64,000 nt of DNA from Planctomycetaceae bacterium (GCA_027487775.1 JAIYCY010000010.1:1-64000); one strand, 5' to 3'; counted from the first letter of the stretch, positions 27,580 through 36,550 are shown. Notes: generated by a model not told the origin, from the sequence alone. Program-made: numbers and translations.

Positions 27580-28899
27580 ATGCAACTCGCCTCGATCCAG
27601 CCCGCGAGACTCGCCGAGCTGCTCCTCGCGGCCGGTCCGTTGTTGATCTATCTCACCACCGCATTTGCGCTGCGCGTGGTCGGGAAGCCGGCATCATCCG
27701 GAGTCGCTGGGAGTTCGACAAAGCTCAGCGTGCCCAGCTTCGACATCGCCCGCGGGACGATCCTCGCCACGCTCGTACTCGCGACCTCGTGCGTCGCGCT
27801 CGCCATGGGCAAGTGGGATCTGGCGATCCATCTTCCATTCGCGGTCGCTGCCGTAGCGATGACCGCTGGCCTCGGACTCACGCTGATCCTCGGCCGTTCC
27901 AATGCGCGGCTGGATCCAGACATCCGACGGGCCACCACGCGAGGCTGGAGCCTCCTCTTTGCCCCCGCCATCGCGGCACTGGTGCTAGGTCATTTCGGTC
28001 GACTTGATCTGCTCTTTGCAACCGTTCTTGTCGTTCTAGGTCTTAGCGCGCTCTTTGCCGTCACACGCCATCAAGCACACGTCTCAGGTTCCTCCGCGCC
28101 CGCCCCGACCTCGAAGGCACGCAGTCCGATCCTGCCGTTCCTGCTCGTGATACCCGCCGCAGTCGTGATCGCTGTCGCGGGCATTCTCATTCTCGTGGGT
28201 GCCCCGCCCACGCTCTATCGCATGGGCTTCAGCTCCGAACTGCTCATCGGGAGTTTCTTGTTCGCACCGTGGCTCATCGCGCCTATTCTCGTGGATCAAC
28301 TCAGACCCTCTCTTGGTCGGGCGACGCCAGCAGCATCGCATCAAGATCCTCCATCAACGGCAGGATCGCTGCTCATTACGACCGCACTCTTCTCGATCTG
28401 CTTCGTAGCACCACTCGTCGCGGCAATCCAGAGTCAATCCCATCACTGGCAGCCCTCTGTCGAGCCGGCGCTGCGTTGGCTCGAGCCGCAAGCGTCCGCT
28501 TCTGCATCGACATCTTCTGTCCCTGATCCGCGATTGACGAATACCGTGTCCGATGCAGCGTTGGAAGCTCCGAACGCTGCCAGCGCATCAACACACGCAA
28601 CACCGCCTACTGGCGTTATGTCACCAACCGGTGCTACACCACCAACCGGTGCTACACCACCAACCGGTGCTACAGCGCCAACCGGTGCCGCACCGACGTC
28701 GGTAGATGGAGCACTGCTTCCTCGCGCGATCGCGGTGCCCTTGCAGGTCGCACGCGTTGACGCGCTCGTGCTGGTCATTGCTTCGCTTTTGATTTTGCCC
28801 GGTTCGCTCGGCCTGTTCAGGATCGGTCGCAGCGAGGGCGGAGTGTTGCTGCTACTTGGTGGCGTTTATGTGCTTCTCAGCCTCGGGGCAGCGCTTTGA
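27580..28899 (+). CDS. Polytopic membrane protein, perhaps a degenerate cation/Ca2+ exchanger relative
   Basis: The 439-aa protein has about eight to nine predicted membrane helices (for example around 12-31, 60-80, 85-107, 125-165, 185-207, 215-240, 388-410 and 415-438). The end RIGRSEGGVLLLLGGVYVLL resembles the C terminus of Na+/Ca2+ exchangers, but the alpha-repeat motifs that bind ions are not visible, so the relation is weak. A periplasmic or cytoplasmic loop at about 343-372 consists of PTGATP repeats coded by an 18-bp tandem repeat. The MazG-like gene follows 20 bp later. Confidence 0.6.
   Translation: MQLASIQPARLAELLLAAGPLLIYLTTAFALRVVGKPASSGVAGSSTKLSVPSFDIARGTILATLVLATSCVALAMGKWDLAIHLPFAVAAVAMTAGLGLTLILGRSNARLDPDIRRATTRGWSLLFAPAIAALVLGHFGRLDLLFATVLVVLGLSALFAVTRHQAHVSGSSAPAPTSKARSPILPFLLVIPAAVVIAVAGILILVGAPPTLYRMGFSSELLIGSFLFAPWLIAPILVDQLRPSLGRATPAASHQDPPSTAGSLLITTALFSICFVAPLVAAIQSQSHHWQPSVEPALRWLEPQASASASTSSVPDPRLTNTVSDAALEAPNAASASTHATPPTGVMSPTGATPPTGATPPTGATAPTGAAPTSVDGALLPRAIAVPLQVARVDALVLVIASLLILPGSLGLFRIGRSEGGVLLLLGGVYVLLSLGAAL
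28606..28695. repeat. 18-bp tandem repeat encoding PTGATP
   Basis: Five units; those at 28624, 28642 and 28660 share CCAACCGGTGCTACA and the outer two are degenerate. The period is a multiple of three and the repeat lies in a loop of the membrane protein. Confidence 0.85.
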
Positions 28900-28919
28900 C
28901 AACTTTTCCGAACCTTTGC

Positions 28920-29336
28920 ATGAGCGATCCAAGTCAAGCATCGATCGACCCCCCGACGCCCTCAGAACGACTTTCCGAGATGGCGCGGCAGCTTGTGCAG
29001 TTTCGCGACGAGCGCGACTGGAAGCAGTTTCACAACCCAAAGGATCAGGCCCTCTCGCTTGTTCTCGAGGCAGCAGAGTTGCTGGAACTCTTTCAATGGA
29101 AGAACGGCGAAGAACTCGAACGACATCTACAAGAACATCGCGAAGACCTCGCCGACGAACTCGCCGACGTCCTCGGCTGGCTCCTGCTTATCTCTGCCGA
29201 TCGCAACATCAATCTCGCCGGGGCCTTTCAACGAAAACTTGCCAAGAATCACGCGAAGTATCCAGCGGATGTCGTCAAAGGCAGCGCGAAGAAATACACC
29301 GAATACAAATCAAGCGGAGACGCTGACCGCGCGTGA
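28920..29336 (+). CDS. MazG-like nucleotide pyrophosphohydrolase (dCTPase/RS21-C6 type)
   Basis: The 138-aa product from ATG 28920 has the all-alpha NTP pyrophosphatase signature: RDWKQFHNPKDQALSLVLEAAELLE with the EAAEL magnesium site and DELADVLGW as the second acidic motif, followed by KYPADVVKGSAKKYTEY. The WxxFHxPKxL stretch is typical of the RS21-C6/dCTPP1 branch, which removes dCTP or modified dCTP. A TTG at 28896 is an alternative start. Confidence 0.87.
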   Translation: MSDPSQASIDPPTPSERLSEMARQLVQFRDERDWKQFHNPKDQALSLVLEAAELLELFQWKNGEELERHLQEHREDLADELADVLGWLLLISADRNINLAGAFQRKLAKNHAKYPADVVKGSAKKYTEYKSSGDADRA

Positions 29337-29459
29337 ACTTACCACAACAAGGAGACTCGTCCTTCAGAAGCAGAGACCGATCTGATCCGATCGAATGGCA
29401 ATCAGCACACATTCGAGTGCAACGCGCGTGAAACAGCGGAGGGAACAAGGATTAGATCT

Positions 29460-30092
29460 TTAGATCTTCTGAGACTTGACCGACTCAACTGCCGCGCGAG
29501 TCAGCCGTGTGACTTCGTCCCATCGCCCGCTGTTCAGTAGATCCTTGGCCACCATCCAGCTTCCACCAACCGCGATCACCTGTTTGATCGAGAGATAGCC
29601 GGCAAGTGTTTCCTGCGTGATTCCGCCGGTGGGGACGAATCGCACATGCCCGTACGGCGCGCAGATTGCGCGGAGCGCCTTTGATCCTCCGATGCTTTCG
29701 GCGGGGAAGAACTTCACCGTACTGACGCCGCGGTCCAGGGCCATTTCAATCTCCGTGCACGTGCTGACGCCCGGCGTGATTGGAATGTGATGTGCGACGC
29801 AATAGTCGACCACTTTCGGATTCAACCCCGGCGTGACGATGTAGCTTGCGCCACAATCCATCGCCTGCTTGCAGAGATCGACGTTGAGCACCGTTCCGGC
29901 GCCCAGGATCAGTCCGCCGCGCGCAGCCATCCGCTTGATCGACTCTGCGGCGGCGGGCGTTCGTAGCGTGACCTCCGCGACGGGCAGTCCGCCCGCCACC
30001 AATGCATCAGCCAGCGGCAGTGCCTGCTCTGCGTCGTCAATCACAATCACAGGAAGTAGTCGATGCTTTGACAGTTGGTCCATCACGCTCAT
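29460..30092 (-). CDS. eda: 2-dehydro-3-deoxy-phosphogluconate (KDPG/KHG) aldolase
   Basis: The 210-aa length and motifs match Eda: PVIVIDDAEQA, catalytic Glu in AEVTLRTPAA, LGAGTVLN, and the Schiff-base Lys in VKFFPAESIGG, with FVPTGGIT. It splits KDPG to pyruvate and glyceraldehyde 3-phosphate. It is the last gene of the minus-strand sugar-acid cluster, which makes the end of a uronate pathway its likely role. GGAG lies 8 nt before ATG 30092. KDG kinase, the expected preceding step, is not in the cluster. Confidence 0.93.
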   Translation of the reverse strand: MSVMDQLSKHRLLPVIVIDDAEQALPLADALVAGGLPVAEVTLRTPAAAESIKRMAARGGLILGAGTVLNVDLCKQAMDCGASYIVTPGLNPKVVDYCVAHHIPITPGVSTCTEIEMALDRGVSTVKFFPAESIGGSKALRAICAPYGHVRFVPTGGITQETLAGYLSIKQVIAVGGSWMVAKDLLNSGRWDEVTRLTRAAVESVKSQKI

Positions 30093-30194
30093 GGCTTCAT
30101 CTCCGATTCATCCACATCATCAATCGATCAACAACGATCAACTCATCAAACCATCGCTGTATCGGTTTGCCACTGATGGCAGCGATGCGAGAGC

Positions 30195-30971
30195 CTAAAG
30201 TCGCTGGCTCGTCAGTCCGCCGTCCACGAGCAGCACCGCGCCGGTCGCGTATCGAATCTCGCCCGCAGCCAGCACGCGCACTGCCCGGCCGACGTCTTCC
30301 GGTGTTCCCCATCGCTTGTTCAGCGTCAAACCACCTTCGATCAGCCGATCATATTTTTCCTTCACGCCACTCGTCATGTCGGTCGCGATGATGCCAGGCC
30401 TGACCTCAAAGACATCGATCCCAAATTCCGCAAGCCTCACCGCCCAAAGCTGTGCCGCCATCGCCACACCAGCCTTGCTGATGCAATAGTCTCCGCGATT
30501 GACGCTCGCGACTGTCGCGCTGATCGAGCTGACAAAGACAACCGACATCGGTCCGGCAAAACCCGCGCGACGCTTCGCGATCATGCGATTGGCGGCCTGC
30601 TGTGTCAGAAAGTAAGGCCCGCGAAGATTGATGGAAATCAAGCGATCAAAACTCTCCGGCCCGGCCTCAAGCACATCGGCCCGCACGTCGGGCGCGACGC
30701 CAGCGTTGTTGACCAGTACGTCCAATCGTCCGAATCGCCTCTCGATTTCGTCCAACATCGGAGCGTGGTCGGCGAGTTGTTGGATGTCGGCTCTGCAGTA
30801 AAGCACGGATGCTCCGAGCGACTCAAGCTCACGAATCGCATCCGCGACGTCGTTTGCCTCGCGCCGGCCGTTGATCACGACATCGAATCCGTTCCGCGCG
30901 AGCTCCCGCGCCACGCCAAAGCCGATGCCGCGCGATCCGCCAGTCACCAGGGCCACGGGTCGTTTGCTCAT
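30195..30971 (-). CDS. SDR-family oxidoreductase (FabG/KduD-like)
   Basis: The 258-aa protein has the short-chain dehydrogenase motifs TGGSRGIG (cofactor), NNAG, catalytic Ser in VSSISA and YCISK (Tyr-Lys), and ends with the substrate-loop and LLVDGGL. ATG 30971 has GGGAGG 6 nt upstream and is preferred to the GTG one codon earlier. In this cluster, between GH88 and KDPG aldolase, a role like KduD (2-dehydro-3-deoxygluconate 5-dehydrogenase) or DEH reductase is likely; sequence alone does not distinguish it from an acyl-ACP reductase. Confidence 0.87.
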   Translation of the reverse strand: MSKRPVALVTGGSRGIGFGVARELARNGFDVVINGRREANDVADAIRELESLGASVLYCRADIQQLADHAPMLDEIERRFGRLDVLVNNAGVAPDVRADVLEAGPESFDRLISINLRGPYFLTQQAANRMIAKRRAGFAGPMSVVFVSSISATVASVNRGDYCISKAGVAMAAQLWAVRLAEFGIDVFEVRPGIIATDMTSGVKEKYDRLIEGGLTLNKRWGTPEDVGRAVRVLAAGEIRYATGAVLLVDGGLTSQRL

Positions 30972-31038
30972 CACTTACCTCCCTCAACATGTGGACAGTC
31001 GGCCTTCAATTCACGTGTGACACAATCTCTTATCCGCA

Positions 31039-32451
31039 TCAGGCATCAAAGAACGTCAGGTAAGGCCTCTTCTCGACGACGCGCTGCAGATAGACCGCTA
31101 ATTCAAGCAGGTGGTAATCGCCCCACAGGCTTGATTCACCGCAAGGGATTCGACTTCCAGGCGGGATGAAATCCCAGTTGTTCGGGCGATGGTAGACCGA
31201 ATGCAGGAGCAGGCCTTCGTGCTTGGTGGATGTCGAGAGATAAGGCTCGGCCATCAGAGTGCGTGCGACGGTGAGGCCTGCGTGAGTGTATCGACTTCCC
31301 TTTCGACCGAGGTAAGCGCCGAGTCGGAGCAGGCCCTGCGCTGCGATTGCCGCTGCGCTGGCATCGACGGGTTCGTGATCATTAAACGGATCGGCGGGTC
31401 GATCGCGCCATTCGCCGAGCTTGGACATGCCCGGTGCGCCGTCGTCCCAGTACGGGATTCCGTCCGACGCCGTGACGTCGTGGATGTAATGGTCGGCGGT
31501 ATCGATCGCGCCCATTTCGAAGGCTCGCATGACGTCCGCCTTTTTAAGACCGACGCTGTTCTTGAATGTGGCATCGTCGATCGTCGCGAGGAACTCTAGC
31601 TGTTCTGCATACCCCAGCACTGCCCACGCGAGGCCGCGTGTCCATGTGCTGAACGGTGAGTATCCCTGCTGGCTCGATCGACACCGAAAGAGGCCGTCAT
31701 TGCGGTTAAAGACTGCCTCATGAGCCGTGCGACCGCGTACGTCGTAGGTGTGTTCGCTGTCGCCGTGGAAGACGACGTACTGGTTGGTCGCAAGCCCGTG
31801 CAGCACGCTGCGTTTGAGTAGATCGGCGGCCTTGTCGTTTTCGTGCATCAGGCGATGCCCGAGTTGCCAAGCCACGCCGAGGATGCGCGTCGTTCGCATG
31901 GTATCGACAAAGAGGGAATGCGGCCCGTTGAAGCTGTAGATGTACCCAAGTTGCTGCGCTCCCGCCGTCCGCTTGATTCCCGCCGCGTCGCGTGCGGGAT
32001 GCGTTCCCTGCCATCGCGCCGCCTGCACAGCGCCCGACGCCTTGAGCGCCATCTCATAAAACGCTAGCTCCCACACGTTATGTCGTGTGCGCCCTTCCAG
32101 AACAAGCCGACGTAGATTTCCGTAAGTGCTGAGGTTGTTAAATCCGTGATCGTGCACGCCGATGTGCGTCACGTGGGCAGCCATCTGATCGACGGTGCGC
32201 TTTCGACCGAGTTCCAGGAGCTTTTCGTCCCCCATCGCATCGGCACAAAGAATCGCACAGCCGTACTGGAATCCCTGAGTCCATTCCGTCCAGCCGCGCG
32301 ACGTGTACTGCCCCTTGACAGTAAACACCGGCGTGCCCTTTCCGGAATCCCATCGCCTATCGATCGCGCGAACCTTTCGAGCGGCGAGTTCGAAGGTACG
32401 CTGCAGCGCGGGCTTGAGCGAGGCGGCGTCGATGTTGGTCGGAATCTTCAT
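31039..32451 (-). CDS. GH88-like unsaturated uronyl hydrolase
   Basis: The 470-aa product has the (alpha/alpha)6 motifs of GH88: HSLFVDTMRTTRILGVAW with the first catalytic Asp, STWTRGLAWAVLGYAE, DGIPYWDDGAPG, PVDASAAAIAAQGLLRLG and the final GESSLWGDYHLLEL. No signal peptide is seen, so it acts in the cytoplasm. It removes the terminal delta-4,5-unsaturated uronic acid from oligosaccharides made by polysaccharide lyases (pectin, ulvan, glycosaminoglycan or alginate-like). It lies between sugar isomerase and SDR genes in a six-gene cluster. Confidence 0.85.
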   Translation of the reverse strand: MKIPTNIDAASLKPALQRTFELAARKVRAIDRRWDSGKGTPVFTVKGQYTSRGWTEWTQGFQYGCAILCADAMGDEKLLELGRKRTVDQMAAHVTHIGVHDHGFNNLSTYGNLRRLVLEGRTRHNVWELAFYEMALKASGAVQAARWQGTHPARDAAGIKRTAGAQQLGYIYSFNGPHSLFVDTMRTTRILGVAWQLGHRLMHENDKAADLLKRSVLHGLATNQYVVFHGDSEHTYDVRGRTAHEAVFNRNDGLFRCRSSQQGYSPFSTWTRGLAWAVLGYAEQLEFLATIDDATFKNSVGLKKADVMRAFEMGAIDTADHYIHDVTASDGIPYWDDGAPGMSKLGEWRDRPADPFNDHEPVDASAAAIAAQGLLRLGAYLGRKGSRYTHAGLTVARTLMAEPYLSTSTKHEGLLLHSVYHRPNNWDFIPPGSRIPCGESSLWGDYHLLELAVYLQRVVEKRPYLTFFDA

Positions 32452-32533
32452 GCTCGTCCATTTCCCTTTCGATCAGCAAAATCCACATGCGTGGCAACTT
32501 GTCGATCAGACACGTGTGCAGTCATGCACGCGT

Positions 32534-33355
32534 TCAACAATGATTCTGATACGCGCGCAAGATGTCAGCCAGAAACTCATGCTGATTGCGCGACCAATGA
32601 TGACTCGAAAAGACTTCGACTTCGATCATCCCTTCGAATCCGGCCCGTTCCACGTCGGCACGGATTGACGCAATGTCGATCGCACCTTCACCCATCAGGC
32701 CCCGATCATTCAGCATGTCGCTCATCACCGGCTTCCAGTCGCACACATGAAAGCCAAACAGCGTCCCGTGTCGACCAGCCCGAGCGATCTCCGACGCCAG
32801 ATCAGGATCCCACCAGACATGGAACACGTCGGCGGCGATTCCGATCCATGGGCTTTTGAGTTGTTCGCAGATGTACCGAGCGTCCGCCATGCGGTTGATG
32901 CACGATCGGTCTGCCGCGTACATGGGATGGAGCGGCTCGATCGCGAGCTTCACGTGGTTGGACGCGGCGTGGTCAAGACATTTCGCGATGCCGTCGGCGA
33001 CCTGTTTTCTCGCTTCATGCAGCGGCACTCCGACCTCAGCTCCGACCACCAGCACCACCATCTCTGCGTCCAGCGCCGCGGCCTCATCGATGCACTTCTT
33101 GTTCTCGCCAATTGACGCATTACGCTTCGCCTCGTCGCGCGACACAAAGAACCCACCCCGCACCAGGGCCGGAACCTTAAGCCCGGAATCGCCGACGATC
33201 CGTGACGCCTCCTCGATACCGATCGGTTCGATCACGTTCCGCCAGACGCTCACGCCGCCCACACCTGCCTTTGCATAGGCGTCGCAACACTCGCGCAGCG
33301 ACCAAGGCTTGTTCGTCATTGTATGAATGGCAAGCCTGGATAGCGGATGATTCAT
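32534..33355 (-). CDS. Sugar phosphate isomerase/epimerase-type TIM barrel
   Basis: The 273-aa protein from ATG 33355 resembles xylose-isomerase-like TIM barrels of the AP-endonuclease-2 fold: LAIHTMTNKPWSL at strand 1, MVVLVVGAE, VKLAIEPLHPMYA with a metal-binding Glu, IGIAADVFHVWWDPD, GFHVCDW and MIEVEVF. It likely isomerises or epimerises a ketose or dehydrates an inosose-type sugar. Position between Gfo/Idh and GH88 genes supports sugar catabolism. A TTG two codons upstream is an alternative start. Confidence 0.85.
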   Translation of the reverse strand: MNHPLSRLAIHTMTNKPWSLRECCDAYAKAGVGGVSVWRNVIEPIGIEEASRIVGDSGLKVPALVRGGFFVSRDEAKRNASIGENKKCIDEAAALDAEMVVLVVGAEVGVPLHEARKQVADGIAKCLDHAASNHVKLAIEPLHPMYAADRSCINRMADARYICEQLKSPWIGIAADVFHVWWDPDLASEIARAGRHGTLFGFHVCDWKPVMSDMLNDRGLMGEGAIDIASIRADVERAGFEGMIEVEVFSSHHWSRNQHEFLADILRAYQNHC

Positions 33356-33416
33356 GGTCAACTTTCCTTGATTTTCGATCGAACCAAAGCGATCGCGTGC
33401 ATTCGGTCCTTATGTC

Positions 33417-34583
33417 TTAGAGCTTTGGTACATCGACCCACGAACCGCTCTTCCAGCTCTGCATGCCCAACTCGGCAAGCTGTACGCCCTTGGCCCCTTC
33501 GCGTAGCGAATACCTCCACGGCTCATCTAAGGCGACATGTCGGAGAAACATCTCCCACTGGATTTTGAAACCATTATCGTACTCGATGTTGTTCGGAACC
33601 TGCTGCCAGTTGGAATAGAAATTGATCGGCTGCGGAATATCGGGATTCCAGACAGGCTTTGGCGTCTCGGCAGCGCTTTGGACAAACACCTCGCGCAATC
33701 CCGACACTGCAGATCCCTTGTCACCGTCGACTTGAATCGTCAGGAGGTCGTCGCGACGCACGCGGGTGCACCACGAGCTGTTGAACTGACAGACTGTCCC
33801 GTCTTCGAGCACAAAGATCGCATAAGCGCTGTCATCGGCGGTGCAGGCATAAGGCTTCCCCGATTCATCACGTCGCTCGGGGATGTCTGTTCGACCATAC
33901 GCGACGAGTTTCTTGACCGGCCCGAAGAGGTTCCCGATGACGTATTCCCAGTGACAGAACATGTCGATCATCAGTCCGCCGCCATCTTCGGCGCGGTAGT
34001 TCCAGCTTGGACGTTGCGCGGGCTGATCGAAGTCCATTCCTGTGAAGACCCAGTAGCCGAAATCGCCCTTGACGGAGAGGATTTTCCCGAAGAAACCGAG
34101 TTCCCTGAGCATGCGAATCTTGCGCAGGCCGGGGAGAAAGAGTTTGTCCTGCACCACGCCGTTCTTCACACCACCGTCTTCGCACAGCTTGGCGAGGCGG
34201 AGCGCTTCGGCGGTGCTGACCGCGGTCGGCTTTTCGCAATAGATTGCCTTCTTGGCTTTGACTGCCATTTCGACGAATTGAGCGCGTTGGAGAGTACCCG
34301 AGGCGTCGAAGAAGACTTCGTAATCACCGTGTTTTCCGTCGAGCGCGCCCTGAACGTCCGTGGTGTATTTCAGCGGCTGATCGACCTTGTGACGGTTCGC
34401 CAGCTCTGCGAGTTTATCAGCATTGCGGCCGGTGAGGATCGGATCAGGCATCAGCACAAGGTCCGGCCTGACACGAATTCCGCCCTGCTTGATGATCGCG
34501 AGGATCGACCGCACGAGGTGCTGGTTGGTTCCCATTCGCCCGGTCACGCCATTTAGAATCACGCCGATTCGTCGAGTAGCCAT
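33417..34583 (-). CDS. Gfo/Idh/MocA-family oxidoreductase
   Basis: The 388-aa product has an N-terminal Rossmann fold (RRIGVILNGVTGRMG), the family motif YCEKPTAVST with catalytic Lys, and a C-terminal mixed sheet domain containing EDGGGLMIDMFCHWEY. GTNQHL in the nucleotide loop and the long first loop (LILM-DPILTGRNADKL) resemble putative oxidoreductases of planctomycete sugar clusters. It likely oxidises or reduces a sugar or sugar acid with NAD(P). It is the first enzyme gene after the AraC regulator in the uronate cluster. Confidence 0.88.
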   Translation of the reverse strand: MATRRIGVILNGVTGRMGTNQHLVRSILAIIKQGGIRVRPDLVLMPDPILTGRNADKLAELANRHKVDQPLKYTTDVQGALDGKHGDYEVFFDASGTLQRAQFVEMAVKAKKAIYCEKPTAVSTAEALRLAKLCEDGGVKNGVVQDKLFLPGLRKIRMLRELGFFGKILSVKGDFGYWVFTGMDFDQPAQRPSWNYRAEDGGGLMIDMFCHWEYVIGNLFGPVKKLVAYGRTDIPERRDESGKPYACTADDSAYAIFVLEDGTVCQFNSSWCTRVRRDDLLTIQVDGDKGSAVSGLREVFVQSAAETPKPVWNPDIPQPINFYSNWQQVPNNIEYDNGFKIQWEMFLRHVALDEPWRYSLREGAKGVQLAELGMQSWKSGSWVDVPKL

Positions 34584-34684
34584 AGTGTACGGAGCCTACC
34601 CGATTTCGATCGATCGTCGATCCCATGGGCGGACAATCTGATTAGCGCATCCGGCCATTGTGTTGGGAGTTGGCAGGCACAGAA

Positions 34685-35713
34685 TTAGAGGACGTGCGGG
34701 CGATCGCGGTAGCTACCGGGCGTCTGACCGGAGGCTAGGGTGAACCATCGTGAGAACGCGGCCGCCGAGCTGAAGCCAAGCCTGCTGGCAGCCTCGGAGA
34801 CGCTTTGGCTCTCGAAGGCGAGTACGTGCTGGGCGAGCGAGAGCCGCTTTCGATCGAAGTAATCGAGCGCCGATACGCCGAACGCCTCGCGGAATCGTCG
34901 TGAGAAATGTCGTACGGACATGTTTGAAGCGCGTGCGAGTTCATCGAGTGACGGCGGTTGCGAGAGGCGACGCTCCATGAGCGTGAGGGCGGAGTCGAGT
35001 CGGCCGTCGTCGGGGCTTTTCGATGCCCGGCACGACCGGCTGGACGTTCGGCTCGACGCGCAAACGGCCAAATCTCGTGACGCCACCGTCGAACCGACCG
35101 CCACAACCTCGGCGGGCCAGAGCGCGATCGCATGGGCCAGTCTTGCCCTTGCGAGCAGCGAATCCCCGCGATCCGCGACCCAGAGCCGCCACACATCGGT
35201 CAAGGCTGCCTGCAACTGACTCATCGCGCTCAGGCCCGATTGGACGACGATCAACCGACTCAGCTCGTCGCGGATGCTTTTGAGCGACTCACGCGTCACG
35301 CCCGCCGACAATTCGATGCGCACGTGCACGACCGACGCCGAAGCATCGACAGGCACGAGCGACATCGCGTGTGCCGTGCCCGGGCCGATCATGGCTACCG
35401 CGTGCGGCGTGATGGCGTGCGGCACCTCGCGTGCTCCATGTGAAACCTCGCGCGTTGCGTGCAAAATCCCGCGCGTTGCGTGCAAAATCCCGCGCGGTGC
35501 TGGCGTCTGCCGTTCTGAATGTGATGTCACGACCCGCCCTGTGCATCCGTGAATGAAATCGATCTGGAGCAGATCGGCATGGACATGCATCGGCACATCA
35601 AACGCAGCATCGATGCGGTGGGCGCGCACGTGTTCGATGCGAGCACCGGAGAAGATCATCTGACAGAGCTTCTCGCCGAGAACTGAGGGCGATGATTCGT
35701 GACTTGGCATCAT
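34685..35713 (-). CDS. AraC-family transcriptional regulator
   Basis: The 342-aa product has an N-terminal cupin-like sensing part (residues 20-140) and a C-terminal double HTH (about 240-340; PSLDELARASNMSVRHFSRR, then LGFSSAAAFSRWFTLASGQTP). A 7-residue repeat (RGILHAT/REVSHGA) coded by a 21-bp tandem repeat interrupts the cupin. It heads the minus-strand cluster of six genes and probably activates it in response to a breakdown product of the sugar polymer. Confidence 0.88.
   Translation of the reverse strand: MMPSHESSPSVLGEKLCQMIFSGARIEHVRAHRIDAAFDVPMHVHADLLQIDFIHGCTGRVVTSHSERQTPAPRGILHATRGILHATREVSHGAREVPHAITPHAVAMIGPGTAHAMSLVPVDASASVVHVRIELSAGVTRESLKSIRDELSRLIVVQSGLSAMSQLQAALTDVWRLWVADRGDSLLARARLAHAIALWPAEVVAVGSTVASRDLAVCASSRTSSRSCRASKSPDDGRLDSALTLMERRLSQPPSLDELARASNMSVRHFSRRFREAFGVSALDYFDRKRLSLAQHVLAFESQSVSEAASRLGFSSAAAFSRWFTLASGQTPGSYRDRPHVL
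35425..35508. repeat. 21-bp tandem repeat in the AraC regulator gene
   Basis: Four units at 35425, 35446, 35467 and 35488; units 2 and 3 share CGCGCGTTGCGTGCAAAA. It encodes a heptapeptide repeat in the sensor domain. Confidence 0.85.
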
Positions 35714-35756
35714 GCAGCCTTGCCGTGTCGGGCGCGCTGTGGCGGTCGGCCTGGGT

Positions 35757-36170
35757 CTAAATCGACATCGCCCGTCGAATCAGGTCGGTGGTCTCGGGCT
35801 TCATGAGCGATGACTTTCCGAAGCCCGGCTGTGCCCCGTCGGCGATTGCCTGGGCCTGCGACGATTCATAGTTGCTGATCAACATCAGGCGTGCGTTCGG
35901 ATGCCGGCTCTTGAGGGACTTGATCAACTCGTTTCCGTCGGCATGCGAGAAGCCCGGCTCCATCGCACGATTGATCAGGAGCAAATCGCCGGATTCGATT
36001 GCTCGAAGCACGTCTGCGTCATCTTCCGCGCGCCGCACGACGGCCTTCGGTGCGGCCCGACGCACGGCCATCGTCAGGTGACTGGAATCGGGCGTGCAGT
36101 GCCCGACGAGCAGCACGCCCACCATCGAATCATCCGGCCCGCCTGAAACATCTCCCGAGGCTGCACTCAT
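35757..36170 (-). CDS. Degenerate response-regulator receiver protein
   Basis: The 137-aa product has a receiver-like alternation (VGVLLVGHCTPDS, GDLLLINRAMEPG, ARLMLISNYESSQAQAI, a pseudo-Lys near GFGKSSL) but the phospho-acceptor Asp position reads LLLINRAME with Asn, so it is probably not phosphorylated. It may be a scaffold or adaptor. The ATG overlaps the stop of the GroES-like gene (ATGA), so the two are coupled. Confidence 0.6.
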   Translation of the reverse strand: MSAASGDVSGGPDDSMVGVLLVGHCTPDSSHLTMAVRRAAPKAVVRRAEDDADVLRAIESGDLLLINRAMEPGFSHADGNELIKSLKSRHPNARLMLISNYESSQAQAIADGAQPGFGKSSLMKPETTDLIRRAMSI

Positions 36171-36514
36171 GACGCCCTTCCCTTCTCCGATTCGCTTGTT
36201 TTTCGAAAGATCGCCAGCACGCGATCAATATGGACGACGAACAGACGGTTGTCATGCTCGAGTTCGACCGGAATCGCTTCACGCGGATCGAACAGAACCT
36301 TGTCATAGGCCTTCAGCGTCACATCTTCGTCGTTTTCCAGTTCATGACTGATCGCAATGACCCGGCCGGTGATGACAGGAATCTCGTGCGAATCCGGCAG
36401 CGCGATGCCGCTACGCGTCTGGCGTTTGTTGTCGTCCTTGCGAATCACGACTCGGCGACCGACTGGTTCGATCAGGTCGTAGTCGAGTTTCTTTTGAATG
36501 TCGGGTTCTGACAT
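36167..36514 (-). CDS. GroES-like (Cpn10 fold) protein
   Basis: The 115-aa product follows the Cpn10 pattern: PVGRRVVIRKD, RQTRSGIALPDSHEIPVITGRVIAIS, YDKVLFDPREAIPVEL, and HIDRVLAIF at the end. The mobile loop (RQTRSGIALPD) is shorter and lacks the GIVLP signature of classic GroES, and no GroEL is nearby, so it is a GroES paralogue rather than clearly the main co-chaperonin. A TATCAT -10-like box lies 6 nt upstream of the ATG. Coupled by ATGA to the degenerate receiver gene. Confidence 0.7.
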   Translation of the reverse strand: MSEPDIQKKLDYDLIEPVGRRVVIRKDDNKRQTRSGIALPDSHEIPVITGRVIAISHELENDEDVTLKAYDKVLFDPREAIPVELEHDNRLFVVHIDRVLAIFRKTSESEKGRAS

Positions 36515-36520
36515 ATCTGA

Positions 36521-36526
36521 ATGATA
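36521..36526 (-). promoter_or_regulatory. Possible -10 box very close to the GroES-like start
   Basis: TATCAT on the minus strand (5 of 6 to consensus) ends 6 nt before the ATG at 36514, which would give a leaderless mRNA. Confidence 0.3.
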
Positions 36527-36550
36527 GCGTGATCGCGGTGGTTTTTTCGA

